A stretch of DNA of 13,035 nucleotides from Streptomycetales bacterium. Lineage in GTDB: Bacteria > Actinomycetota > Actinomycetes > Prado026. Position 1 is the first letter of the stretch. Each line of letters starts with the position of its first letter. The notes under the pieces were generated by a model. The model made no database searches, was not told the origin of the DNA, and worked only from the letters and a program-made list of their open reading frames with translations. The stretch lies in contig JANYIP010000234.1 of the NCBI GenBank assembly GCA_025361995.1, positions 1-13,035 of the forward strand. The letters run 5' to 3'. Shown here piece after piece: positions 6,599 to 13,035 of this stretch. The translations under genes and the position numbers were made by a program.

Positions 6599-7190
6599 TC
6601 CGCGGCGGACGACCGGTCAGGCCGAGCAGACGGTCGAGCAGCGGCGCGTCGTCCGGCACGGGGATCGCAGCCGGCATCACCCCGTACGTCCGCCACTCGT
6701 CGGCCACCGGGCTGAGCTCGTCCCACAGGCCCTGGACGAGCTCGTCGGACAGGTTCGGCTCGACCCCGACCACGAGGGCGATGTCGTGCGCTCGCAGACC
6801 CCGGAAGAAGTTGGCCTGCCAGAGGTACTGCTGGGCGGTGTAGTCGCCGAACGAGCAGTGCACGGTCCGCTCCGGGTCGTCGAGCGCCGCGGCCGCGGCA
6901 ACAGCCAGCTCGACGATCCGGGCGAAGCTGCCCTTCGGGTCCTCGCCCAGCAGGTCCCCCTTGAACGCGTCCTCGCCCACCTCGGCCATCGTGCGGCCGG
7001 CGAGCATGTCGGGCACCCAGGCATCGTCGTACGCGTGGTACCCGATCAGCTCCCGCAACGTCGGGGGCTCGGCCGAGCCGGCCCGCGCGAACTCGGCCGG
7101 GACCCTCGTGTCCCACTGGTCGTCCCGGATCTGCGCGACCACCGCGTTCAGCGCATGGTCGGCCAGCGCGAAGATCGACGTCTCTTCCAT
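6594..7190 (-). CDS. DinB/maleylpyruvate isomerase N-terminal-like protein (TIGR03086 type)
   Basis: A 198-residue soluble protein resembling the actinobacterial metal-binding four-helix-bundle family that includes mycothiol-dependent maleylpyruvate isomerase. Signs are a helical N-terminus, the LRELIGYH segment (H52) where the family's first metal-binding histidine sits, and RAHDIALVVG (H135, D136) matching the usual H-x-D/W-D-L-A segment before the C-terminal helices. Members often bind a metal and are thought to act in thiol-dependent or detoxifying reactions; the substrate cannot be told here. The ATG at 7188-7190 is preceded by GAGGGAG with a 7-nt spacer. It is the second gene of a minus-strand pair, 17 nt after the upstream gene, so it is likely cotranscribed. 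It is unrelated in appearance to the toxin cassette and converges with it. Confidence 0.7.
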   Translation of the reverse strand: MEETSIFALADHALNAVVAQIRDDQWDTRVPAEFARAGSAEPPTLRELIGYHAYDDAWVPDMLAGRTMAEVGEDAFKGDLLGEDPKGSFARIVELAVAAAAALDDPERTVHCSFGDYTAQQYLWQANFFRGLRAHDIALVVGVEPNLSDELVQGLWDELSPVADEWRTYGVMPAAIPVPDDAPLLDRLLGLTGRPPRS

Positions 7191-7207
7191 GGAGGACTCC
7201 CTCGTTC

Positions 7208-7510
7208 TCAGGTGGCGGGCGGACCGAGGCTATCGAGGAAGGCTGACACCGCCGGCTCGCTCCAGCGCGTCTCGAGCTCAGCGACCACCGCGACCGCAAG
7301 GTCGGCCGGAGCGCCGTCGCCGGGGGTCCACGGTCCTCGGTCCCACCCAGCCAGGTAGGCGTCGCTGCCCACCTCGCCCAGCCGCATCGCTGCCTCGTCG
7401 ATGGCCTCCTGGAAGCGAGCGGGCAACGGCACCTTCGCCTGCATGTCGCCGTCGCGCGCGACGACGAGCGAGGGGAGGTCACGCCATGATGTGATCTGGT
7501 ACTCGGCCAC
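7208..7510 (-). CDS. Small 'virulence factor' domain protein (PF13769-like)
   Basis: A 100-residue protein starting at GTG 7508-7510. The pattern I-T-S-W-R-D-L-P-S-L-V-V-A-R-D-G, then K-V-x-L-x-x-R-F-Q-E-A-I-D-E-A-A-M-R and DAYLAGW, is that of the short 'virulence factor' family found in actinobacteria and alphaproteobacteria. The biochemical role of this family is not established, and the name should not be read as proof of virulence. There is no signal peptide or membrane segment. It is the first gene of a minus-strand pair with the DinB-like gene. A TAGGCT hexamer ends 6 nt before the GTG, which suggests leaderless transcription. Confidence 0.7.
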   Translation of the reverse strand: MAEYQITSWRDLPSLVVARDGDMQAKVPLPARFQEAIDEAAMRLGEVGSDAYLAGWDRGPWTPGDGAPADLAVAVVAELETRWSEPAVSAFLDSLGPPAT

Positions 7511-7516
7511 CTCGGC

Positions 7517-7522
7517 AGCCTA
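7517..7522 (-). promoter_or_regulatory. Putative -10 element TAGGCT for a leaderless transcript
   Basis: Read on the minus strand, TAGGCT (TANNNT type) is followed by six bases and then the GTG start at 7510. This is the spacing at which transcription would begin on the start codon, common in actinobacteria. No clear ribosome binding site lies in those six bases. Confidence 0.4.
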
Positions 7523-7560
7523 GGGGTGCGCACCGACACACGACGAAGGGGACAGCCACC

Positions 7561-8346
7561 ATGACCGAGAACGCCGTCGACCCGGTTGCCGCCGAGCGGC
7601 TCTCGCACTCGGCGCAGATCTTCACCTCCGACCTCTCGGTCAACGAGTTCGCGCTGCTCCACGGCGCCGGGTTCGAGCCGATGGACCTGGTCATGGGTGT
7701 GTCCGTCTACCACGTGGGCTGGCAGAACACCGGCATGCGCCAGCAGCAGGAGCTGCAGGTGCTGACCGAGGCGATGTACAGGGCGCGCTTCAACGCGATG
7801 TACCGCATGCAGGCCGAGGCCGACTCGCTCGGCGCCGACGGCATCGTCGGGGTCCGGCTGGAGTGGCGCCCGCACGGTGAGGCCGCCGAGCACATCGAGT
7901 TCATCGCGGTCGGTACCGCGGTCCGCTATGCCCCGCAGCCCGGCGCCTACCGCCGTCCCAACGGTCAGGCGTTCTCGAGCCACCTGTCCGGCCAGGACAT
8001 GGTCACGCTGCTCGCGACCGGGCACTCGCCGGTGGCTTTCGTGCTGGGCAACTGCGTCTACCACGTGGCCGCGCAGGGCTTCATGCAGACGATGAAGCAG
8101 GTGGGCCGCAACACCGAGATGCCGCAGTGGACCCAGGGCAACTACGAGGCGCGCGAGCTCGCGATGTCACGGATGCAGGCCGAGGCGGTCCGCGACGGCG
8201 CGAGCGGGGTTGTCGGGGTGCGCTTCTCGGTGCACAACTACGTGTGGGGCATCCACACCCTCGAGTTCTACGTGGACGGCACAGCGATCCGCAAGCACGC
8301 CGACGCGCAGTCGATCACGCCGAGCTACGTCCTCCCGATGGTCTGA
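7561..8346 (+). CDS. Tandem YbjQ/UPF0145 (heavy-metal-binding-like) domain protein
   Basis: A 261-residue soluble protein built from two copies of the YbjQ/UPF0145 fold, at about residues 28-123 and 146-244. Each copy has a Leu-Leu-x-x-G opening, a G-x-x-V-Y-H-V strand, a helix containing RMQAEA (82-87 and 204-209), a G-A-x-G-(I/V)-V-G-V-R strand, and a closing strand ending V-G/D-G-T-A-(V/I)-R. YbjQ proteins usually form ring oligomers from single domains and are loosely called heavy-metal binding; their role is unclear. The two copies have diverged: residues near 60-72 and 176-192 differ. The ATG is preceded by GAAGGGG with a suitable spacer. It is followed 4 nt later by a small gene, so the two are probably cotranscribed. 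It is divergent from the PF13769-like gene. Confidence 0.85.
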   Translation: MTENAVDPVAAERLSHSAQIFTSDLSVNEFALLHGAGFEPMDLVMGVSVYHVGWQNTGMRQQQELQVLTEAMYRARFNAMYRMQAEADSLGADGIVGVRLEWRPHGEAAEHIEFIAVGTAVRYAPQPGAYRRPNGQAFSSHLSGQDMVTLLATGHSPVAFVLGNCVYHVAAQGFMQTMKQVGRNTEMPQWTQGNYEARELAMSRMQAEAVRDGASGVVGVRFSVHNYVWGIHTLEFYVDGTAIRKHADAQSITPSYVLPMV

Positions 8347-8350
8347 ACCG

Positions 8351-8722
8351 GTGTACGACCAGGCGGCCGCGGCCGGGGTCATCGCGCGGGCCCTCGGGCT
8401 CACCGGCGGCGGCGACCTCGTCCTCGGCTCGCTGGCGACCCTGCCGGGGGTGCAGCACACGGCGGCTCACAAGAGCATGTTCCGCTCGAGCCCCGAGCGC
8501 GCCCTGGTTGGCGAGTGGCGGTACGAGGTCGCAGGCGACGGCCGCCTGGTCGCCGCCCACGTCGTCGGCGGGATCGTGCTGGCCGAGCTGGCACTGTCCC
8601 CTGACGCCGCCGGGCCGCACGTCGCCGCCGCGATCGGCCAGCTGATCGCGGCGTACGGGGCCCAGATCGTGCCGTCGGTCCAGTCCGTGGTCGAGGGCCT
8701 GGCCGTCGCCGCAGGCCCCTGA
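8351..8722 (+). CDS. Uncharacterised small protein coupled to the YbjQ protein
   Basis: A 123-residue protein starting at GTG 8351, 4 nt after the YbjQ stop codon; upstream parts of this frame overlap the YbjQ gene in another frame and are discounted. It has a helical N-terminus ending L-G-L-T-G-G-G-D, a central strand region around GEWRYEVAGDGRLVAAHVVGG, and a helical Ala-rich C-terminus. No signal peptide or membrane helix is evident. It may belong to a DUF5073-like family of short actinobacterial proteins, but I am not sure. Its close coupling suggests it works with the tandem YbjQ protein. It ends 18 nt before the convergent subtilisin gene. Confidence 0.7.
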   Translation: MYDQAAAAGVIARALGLTGGGDLVLGSLATLPGVQHTAAHKSMFRSSPERALVGEWRYEVAGDGRLVAAHVVGGIVLAELALSPDAAGPHVAAAIGQLIAAYGAQIVPSVQSVVEGLAVAAGP

Positions 8723-8740
8723 CCCGCTGCTGGCGTCTAG

Positions 8741-10189
8741 TCAGATCCCGAGGTCGATGTACTCGGGCATCAGTGTCGGCCCCACTCCGGGCATGACGTG
8801 TGCGGTGTCTGCGATCTTGAGCAGGGCCGCGAGAGCAGCCGGAGCGGTCTCGCCCTGCTTCGCCATCCGGGCAGCCACGAGGCCGGCGACCACGGGCGTG
8901 GCGAAGGATGTGCCGCTCCACTTCGCGAGCCCGTGGAAGTGCCGTACCTGGCCCTGGTCCGGCGGCTGGAAACACTCGTACTGACCGCAGGCGTACGCGT
9001 TGACGATGTCGGTCCCCGGTGCGTACACATCCGCGTTGACGCCGAAGTTCGAGAAGCTGGCCAGGCCGGTCCTGGCAGCGTCGAGAGCCCCGACGCCGGT
9101 CACCCAGCGCAGCGCCGCCGGCCAGAACGGCTGGGCGGACGACTCGTTGCCGGCCGCGGTCACCAGCACCGCGTCGTCGCGCTCCAGCAGCCGCCGGATC
9201 CCGCGGAAGCTGAGCGGCGGCTGGTCGTCGAGGGTCGGCCCGCCGGCGCTCACCGAGATCACCTTGCGTCCGGCCCACAGGGCCATCCGGATGTGGTCCG
9301 GCAGGTGCAGCTCGTCGACGATGTCGGCCGAGTACGACGGCCAGTGCGTGAAGATCTCGCGCAGGTCGATGTCGAGCCGGCGTACATGGATGTCGGCGGC
9401 CGGCGCGATCCGCCCGATGACACCGGCGATGAACGTGCCATGCCCGGCGTACGGATCGATGAAGCCGTCGGGGGAGTCGGTGAGGTGGTCGACGTCGAAC
9501 TTGTCCAACCGGTCCGGGTCCCACTGCGAGACCCCGCGCAGCCAGCGGAAGTGCCCGGCGGCCGAGCGGACGAAGCCGGTGTCGAGCACCGCCACCGTCG
9601 ACCCTGCGCCGGCACCGGCGTCGCCCATCCCGGGGTAGACCTGCTCGGTCCGGCCGACTTCGCCCGGCTCGCTCGCCGGACAAAGGGGACCGTGCGGGGT
9701 CATGAAGAATGCGTGGTGCGGGCTAGCCGCAGGGAAGCCCTCGTGGTCGCGCCCGACGTCGGCCTGGATCAAGCGGCTCAGGTCCGGGACGTCGCGACCG
9801 GGCACCGTCCCGGTGAGGTGCAGCACCACCGGGAGGTCGGCGGCGATCGCGTCGTCGGAGTCGCGGTCGCTCGACCGGACATCGGTACGGCCGGCTGTCG
9901 GGTGGTCGCTCGGTAGCGTCCCGGCCGGGACCGCTTCCGCTCCGACCTTCTGCTGCCCGAGAAGTTCCAGCGCTCTGGCGACGGCGTCGCCTCGTACGAG
10001 GAGCCTGTTCTTCCGGTAGAGGAATCCGAACGGCTGCCCGGGACCGCGCGGGCTCGTACCGTCGAGGCCGGTGATCGCGATGTCAGGGTGCGCGGACTCG
10101 ATCTGTCGGATCTGGTGCTCGAGGATCTCCTGCCGGAGGATCGCGGCCTCGTGCGATTGATCGTCGGCGTCAGACTGGGTGTGACTCAC
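8741..10189 (-). CDS. S8 family subtilisin-like serine protease, apparently cytoplasmic
   Basis: A 482-residue serine endopeptidase with the complete subtilisin triad: D203 in AVLDTGF, H250 in GHGTF, S428 in SGTSFATP, plus oxyanion N348 in TAAGNES. I take the GTG at 10187-10189, with GGAGG 5 nt upstream, over a more upstream ATG at 10273 that would leave a poor, Pro/Gly-rich leader. From this start the N-terminus is hydrophilic (SHTQSDADDQSHE) with no signal peptide, and the C-terminus has no membrane anchor, unlike the ESX mycosins. Residues 1-190 form a helical N-terminal region rather than a standard I9 propeptide. The gene is divergent from the TPR-CHAT gene with 109 bp between them, so shared control and function are likely. 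It might be a substrate or partner of the CHAT protease; this is inference. It converges with the small gene ending at 8722. Confidence 0.9.
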   Translation of the reverse strand: MSHTQSDADDQSHEAAILRQEILEHQIRQIESAHPDIAITGLDGTSPRGPGQPFGFLYRKNRLLVRGDAVARALELLGQQKVGAEAVPAGTLPSDHPTAGRTDVRSSDRDSDDAIAADLPVVLHLTGTVPGRDVPDLSRLIQADVGRDHEGFPAASPHHAFFMTPHGPLCPASEPGEVGRTEQVYPGMGDAGAGAGSTVAVLDTGFVRSAAGHFRWLRGVSQWDPDRLDKFDVDHLTDSPDGFIDPYAGHGTFIAGVIGRIAPAADIHVRRLDIDLREIFTHWPSYSADIVDELHLPDHIRMALWAGRKVISVSAGGPTLDDQPPLSFRGIRRLLERDDAVLVTAAGNESSAQPFWPAALRWVTGVGALDAARTGLASFSNFGVNADVYAPGTDIVNAYACGQYECFQPPDQGQVRHFHGLAKWSGTSFATPVVAGLVAARMAKQGETAPAALAALLKIADTAHVMPGVGPTLMPEYIDLGI

Positions 10190-10194
10190 GTTCG

Positions 10195-10199
10195 CCTCC
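10195..10199 (-). promoter_or_regulatory. Ribosome binding site GGAGG of the subtilisin gene
   Basis: Read on the minus strand, GGAGG lies 5 nt before the GTG at 10187-10189. It supports this start over the upstream ATG at 10273. Confidence 0.55.
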
Positions 10200-10286
10200 G
10201 GGGGTAGGGCGCCGTCCTGTCCAGTGGTGCATCTTGAGTCTGTCCCGGAGGGCGTCGTCGGGACTAGGCCCATCCGGTGGTCCCAC

Positions 10287-10292
10287 TAGCAT
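10287..10292 (+). promoter_or_regulatory. Putative -10 element TAGCAT for a leaderless CHAT transcript
   Basis: TAGCAT (TANNNT type) is followed by six bases and then the GTG start at 10299, so transcription would begin on or next to the start codon. No Shine-Dalgarno sequence precedes this GTG, which fits a leaderless mRNA. Confidence 0.45.
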
Positions 10293-10298
10293 CCGTAC

Positions 10299-12962
10299 GT
10301 GGCTCACGCCGATCGTGGCACTGCGGACCTTCAGATCGATGACTGGCTGGCGAAGGCCGCAGGTGGGGAGTCCTTCACCGAACTCGCGATGTCACGACCG
10401 CAGACCGTCCTTTCGTGGTGTGAGTACGCGCTGTCCCGGCTGGTCCGGGAGCTGGGGGCCTCGCACGTGTGGCAGGCCCGCGCCATCGCGGCCCGTGAGG
10501 TGGGAGACGCCACCCGGGCGATCAGATACATGCGACGGGCAGTGAATTTTGCCGACCGCCAGGATGCCCCCGAGCGTGCAGTCGACGTCCGAGCCTCGCT
10601 CGCAGCCACGCTGGCAGAGACGGGTCGCGGTCGGGAGGCGCTGGCGGCGTTCGCCGACGCCGAACGCATCCTCGGCCGCCCCCCGGGTCCGCGCGTACAG
10701 ATGCGGAGGGGGGCCGTCCTGCGGATGCTCGGCCATCGCGCCGAAGCGCTGGCCGTTCTCGGGCTGGCCATCCCGGCCTTGCGGGCATCAGGTGACCAGA
10801 TCTGGGAGGCACGAGCCCTGACCCATCGTGCGATCGTGCACCTCGACCTCGGGTCGCCGAGCAGGGCCGAGCACGACCTGGCTCGCGCTCGAGAGCTGTA
10901 CGCGACGATGGATCAAGGGAATGAGGCCGCTGCCGCCGTCCACAACCTCGGCTGGGCGGCGTACCGGTTCGGCGCGCTGCCCGAGGCGTTGGAACGGCTC
11001 GCCGAGGCCGGCCAGCTCTACGCCGAGGTGGGTGTGCTGCACCCGAGCCTGGCGATGGACCGCTGCGCGGTGCTGCTGGCCGCTGGCTTGGTCCAGGAGG
11101 CGTACCGCGAGATTGACGAGTGCCTGACGCAGTTCAAGCACTCCGACACCCGGACGAACCTGCACGCCCAGGCCCTGCTGATCGGAGTACGTGCCGCTAT
11201 CGCCGCGCACGTCCCCGACCGCGCGGTCGAGCACGCGGCAATCGCGCAGCGGCTCTTCCGCCGGCAGGGAAACGAGCGGGCCACCCAGCTCGCCGCACTC
11301 GAAGGGGTGAGAGCCCGCTGGGTCGGCGGCCGCTCGGATGCGGCGCTCGGTCGGACGGCAGTCCGTCTTGCTGACGATCTAACCTCGCTGCGAGCTCCTG
11401 AGGCAGTCGATGCGCGGATGCTGGCCGGCCGGATCGCGCTGTCTGTCGGACTTCGCGACCAAGCGCTGTGCCAGTTCAGGCTGGCGGCCTCGTCGCGGTA
11501 TCGCGGGCCGGCTCTGGCTCGTACCTCGGGCTGGTTGGCGCAGCTGCTCGCCGAGGAAGCCGCCGGGTCGCGCAGCGGGGTGCTGGGCGCGGCTCGCAGC
11601 GGGCTTCGGGTGCTGGACGCGCATCGACTGACGCTGGGCGCGACCGAGCTGCGTGCCCACGCCACCAGCCACGGGAGCGATCTCGTCGCCGGCGCGCTCA
11701 GGCAGGTCGTCGCTGGAGGCGATGCGCGCCAGCTCCTCGCCTGGAGCGAGCGTTGGCGAGCGATGACCGTCGATGCGCCGCCGTCGCGTCCGCCGGACAC
11801 GCTGGAGACGGTCGCCGACCTGGGCGAGCTGCGGGAGGTGACCCGCGAGCTGACTAGCGGCAGCGCAGAGGGTCCGCGGGTCGATGCCCTGACCCGCCGG
11901 CAGCGCCAGCTGGAGTCGGCAGTGCTCGCACGGGCCCGCCAGGCGAGGGGCGCGGAGAGTTCCGTCTCCGCGGTCGGCCCCGGTGACCTTCCGTCGTTGA
12001 TCGCCGCGCTCGAGGGGCGACAGCTGGTCTCGATCGTCGAGGTCGACGGGACCTTGTACGCCGTGCTGGTCGCCCGCGGGCGGGTGCGGCGCTTCGTCCT
12101 GGGCCGGGCGGCGGTTGCCGCTCGCGAGGTCGAGTTCGCCCGGTTCGGGCTCCGGGCTGCGGTCCTCGGGCGCGGCGGGGCGGCTGTCGCGGCACGGCTC
12201 ACCTCGACCGGCGCGCTGCTCGAGGAGGCGCTCCTGGGTCCGGTGGCCGCGGCGCTGGACGACTCGCCGCTGGTCCTGGTCCCGCCGACCCGGCTGCAGG
12301 CCACGCCGTGGGCCCTCCTCCCGTCGCTCGCCGACCGTGCCTTCAGTGTGGCGCCTTCGGCCCGGGCCTGGGTGCGGGCGGCGCAGACCAAGCCGCCTCC
12401 ATCTGGTCGCGTCGTCCTCGTACGAGGCCCCGGCCTGGCGAGCGGAGGCGCTGAGGTACCGGTGCTCGCTGAGCTGCACCCGCGTGCACGAGTCCTGGAA
12501 GGCGACGCGGCGACCGTCACCGCGACGATGGCCGCCCTCGACGGCGCGTGGCTCGGGCACGTCGCTGCCCATGGGACGTTCCGGCAGGACAACCCGATGT
12601 TCTCGGCGCTGCACCTGCACGACGGGCCGCTGACGATCCATGACCTCGAGCGGTTGACCCGGGCGCCGCACCGGTTGGTGCTGTCTGCCTGCGATGCGGG
12701 GCTGGGCGCCAGCGTCGGGGCCGACGAGCTGCTCGGGCTGGTCAGCGCGCTGATGACGTTCGGGTCGGCGGGGGTGCTCGCCAGCGTCCTGCCGGTCGGT
12801 GACGCAACGGTGGTCGACATGTCGGTCGTCGTCCACGAACGTCTGCTGGCCGGCGACGACCTCGCGCAGGCTGCTCGGCAGGCCCGGGCGGCCGCCGCCG
12901 AGTCGGGCAGCTCGGTCGCCGTGGCGACAGCGCGTGCCTTCCTGGCCTTCGGCGGCGCCTGA
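10299..12962 (+). CDS. TPR-CHAT caspase-like protease
   Basis: An 887-residue protein. Residues about 55-335 form an array of helical TPR-type repeats (A-x-x-x-x-x-x-G-x-x-x-x-A pattern, for example around LHLDLGSPSRAEHDLARA-like and LGWAAYRFGALPEALERL segments), followed by more helical sequence to about 570. The C-terminal CHAT domain, about 575-887, is a clan CD cysteine peptidase. Its catalytic pair is visible as H758 in HVAAHG and C798 in LVLSACDAG, so it should be active. CHAT proteins are caspase relatives that act in bacterial conflict systems, often with a TPR or other sensing part. The GTG start has no ribosome binding site but has a leaderless-type -10. The gene is divergent from a subtilisin, giving a two-protease module. 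Its trigger and substrate cannot be told from sequence; the neighbouring subtilisin is a possible target. It is cytoplasmic, with no signal peptide. Confidence 0.9.
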   Translation: MAHADRGTADLQIDDWLAKAAGGESFTELAMSRPQTVLSWCEYALSRLVRELGASHVWQARAIAAREVGDATRAIRYMRRAVNFADRQDAPERAVDVRASLAATLAETGRGREALAAFADAERILGRPPGPRVQMRRGAVLRMLGHRAEALAVLGLAIPALRASGDQIWEARALTHRAIVHLDLGSPSRAEHDLARARELYATMDQGNEAAAAVHNLGWAAYRFGALPEALERLAEAGQLYAEVGVLHPSLAMDRCAVLLAAGLVQEAYREIDECLTQFKHSDTRTNLHAQALLIGVRAAIAAHVPDRAVEHAAIAQRLFRRQGNERATQLAALEGVRARWVGGRSDAALGRTAVRLADDLTSLRAPEAVDARMLAGRIALSVGLRDQALCQFRLAASSRYRGPALARTSGWLAQLLAEEAAGSRSGVLGAARSGLRVLDAHRLTLGATELRAHATSHGSDLVAGALRQVVAGGDARQLLAWSERWRAMTVDAPPSRPPDTLETVADLGELREVTRELTSGSAEGPRVDALTRRQRQLESAVLARARQARGAESSVSAVGPGDLPSLIAALEGRQLVSIVEVDGTLYAVLVARGRVRRFVLGRAAVAAREVEFARFGLRAAVLGRGGAAVAARLTSTGALLEEALLGPVAAALDDSPLVLVPPTRLQATPWALLPSLADRAFSVAPSARAWVRAAQTKPPPSGRVVLVRGPGLASGGAEVPVLAELHPRARVLEGDAATVTATMAALDGAWLGHVAAHGTFRQDNPMFSALHLHDGPLTIHDLERLTRAPHRLVLSACDAGLGASVGADELLGLVSALMTFGSAGVLASVLPVGDATVVDMSVVVHERLLAGDDLAQAARQARAAAAESGSSVAVATARAFLAFGGA

Positions 12963-12990
12963 CCTCCTCCCCATACCCCCGCGTTGATCT

Positions 12991-13035
12991 TGAGAGATGT
13001 CCCCTCGACACGCCGGCCGGAGGGAACATCTCTCA
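12991..13035 (+). terminator. Long inverted repeat, probable terminator after the CHAT gene
   Basis: TGAGAGATGTCCCCTC (12991-13006) pairs with GAGGGAACATCTCTCA (13020-13035), 15 of 16 positions, with a 13-nt loop. It starts 28 nt after the CHAT stop codon. The right arm ends exactly at the window edge, so a following T tract cannot be seen and the repeat may be longer. A terminator is the simplest reading. Confidence 0.6.

Larger units (their letters stand above)
10190..10298. promoter_or_regulatory. Shared divergent promoter region of the subtilisin and TPR-CHAT genes
   Basis: These 109 bp lie between divergent starts. A plus-strand -10-like hexamer is at 10287-10292. The word ACTAG followed by CATCCG recurs imperfectly at 10263-10276 and 10285-10295. 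I see no clear -10 for the subtilisin gene and no strong palindromic operator. Confidence 0.4.

Noticed and set aside
6472..8064. Minus-strand 530-residue open frame
   Set aside because: It crosses two better supported minus-strand genes in another frame and the antisense of the YbjQ gene.
8400..9683. Minus-strand 427-residue open frame
   Set aside because: Out of frame with the subtilisin catalytic motifs on the same strand and Arg-rich.
8798..9916. Plus-strand 372-residue open frame
   Set aside because: Antisense to the subtilisin gene, with no recognisable domain.
8741..10189. Subtilisin as an ESX mycosin (MycP)
   Set aside because: There is no signal peptide and no C-terminal membrane anchor, and it is separated from the ESX genes by unrelated genes.
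10190..10273. Longer subtilisin start at ATG 10273
   Set aside because: The added 28 residues are Thr/Gly/Pro-rich without a signal peptide, and the internal GTG has a well-spaced GGAGG.
11018..12974. Two long minus-strand open frames (600 and 531 residues)
   Set aside because: Antisense to the TPR-CHAT gene, whose frame carries repeats and catalytic motifs; composition is typical of shadows.

Overview
The window is GC-rich DNA (about 70% over most of its length), with many GTG starts, tightly packed genes and ESX/type VII secretion genes. This points to a high-GC actinobacterium. Family content (TIGR03086-type protein, small 'virulence factor' protein, tandem YbjQ protein, TPR-CHAT protein) suggests something like Nocardioidaceae, but the genus is an inference.

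Layout. (1) 1-3067, minus strand: a large EccC-type FtsK/SpoIIIE ATPase, the motor of a type VII (ESX) secretion system. Its C-terminal end lies outside the window. (2) 3068-3201: a divergent control region with an exact actinobacterial DnaA-box sequence and a 12-bp direct repeat. (3) 3202-6542, plus strand: a four-gene, translationally coupled cassette. It holds a WXG100 protein, a second small helical ESX-like partner, a 497-residue WXG-type polymorphic toxin with a C-terminal RNase A-like (CdiA-CT type) domain, and a protein that appears to fuse an N-terminal immunity domain to an APH(6)/hydroxyurea-kinase-like phosphotransferase. (4) 6594-7510, minus strand: a two-gene unit with a DinB/maleylpyruvate-isomerase-like protein (TIGR03086 type) and a 100-residue PF13769-type protein. 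(5) 7561-8722, plus strand: a tandem YbjQ/UPF0145 protein and a small uncharacterised protein. (6) 8741-12962: a divergent pair with a signal-less subtilisin (S8) on the minus strand and an 887-residue TPR-CHAT caspase-like protein on the plus strand. (7) 12991-13035: a long inverted repeat behind the CHAT gene, cut by the window end.

How the genes may work together. EccC would recognise and export the ESX substrates encoded divergently beside it. The two small proteins probably serve as partners of the toxin's N-terminal helical domain, as small partners do for LXG effectors. The gene overlapping the toxin stop codon should protect the producer from the RNase tip. The toxin tip and the start of the immunity gene are lower in GC (about 59% by hand count over 4981-5400, against about 71% over 4141-4260), as expected for exchangeable toxin/immunity modules. 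The S8 and TPR-CHAT genes share one short intergenic region and encode two different proteases, which suggests a cytoplasmic protease cascade or conflict system.

No tRNA, rRNA, CRISPR array, transposase or integrase was recognised.
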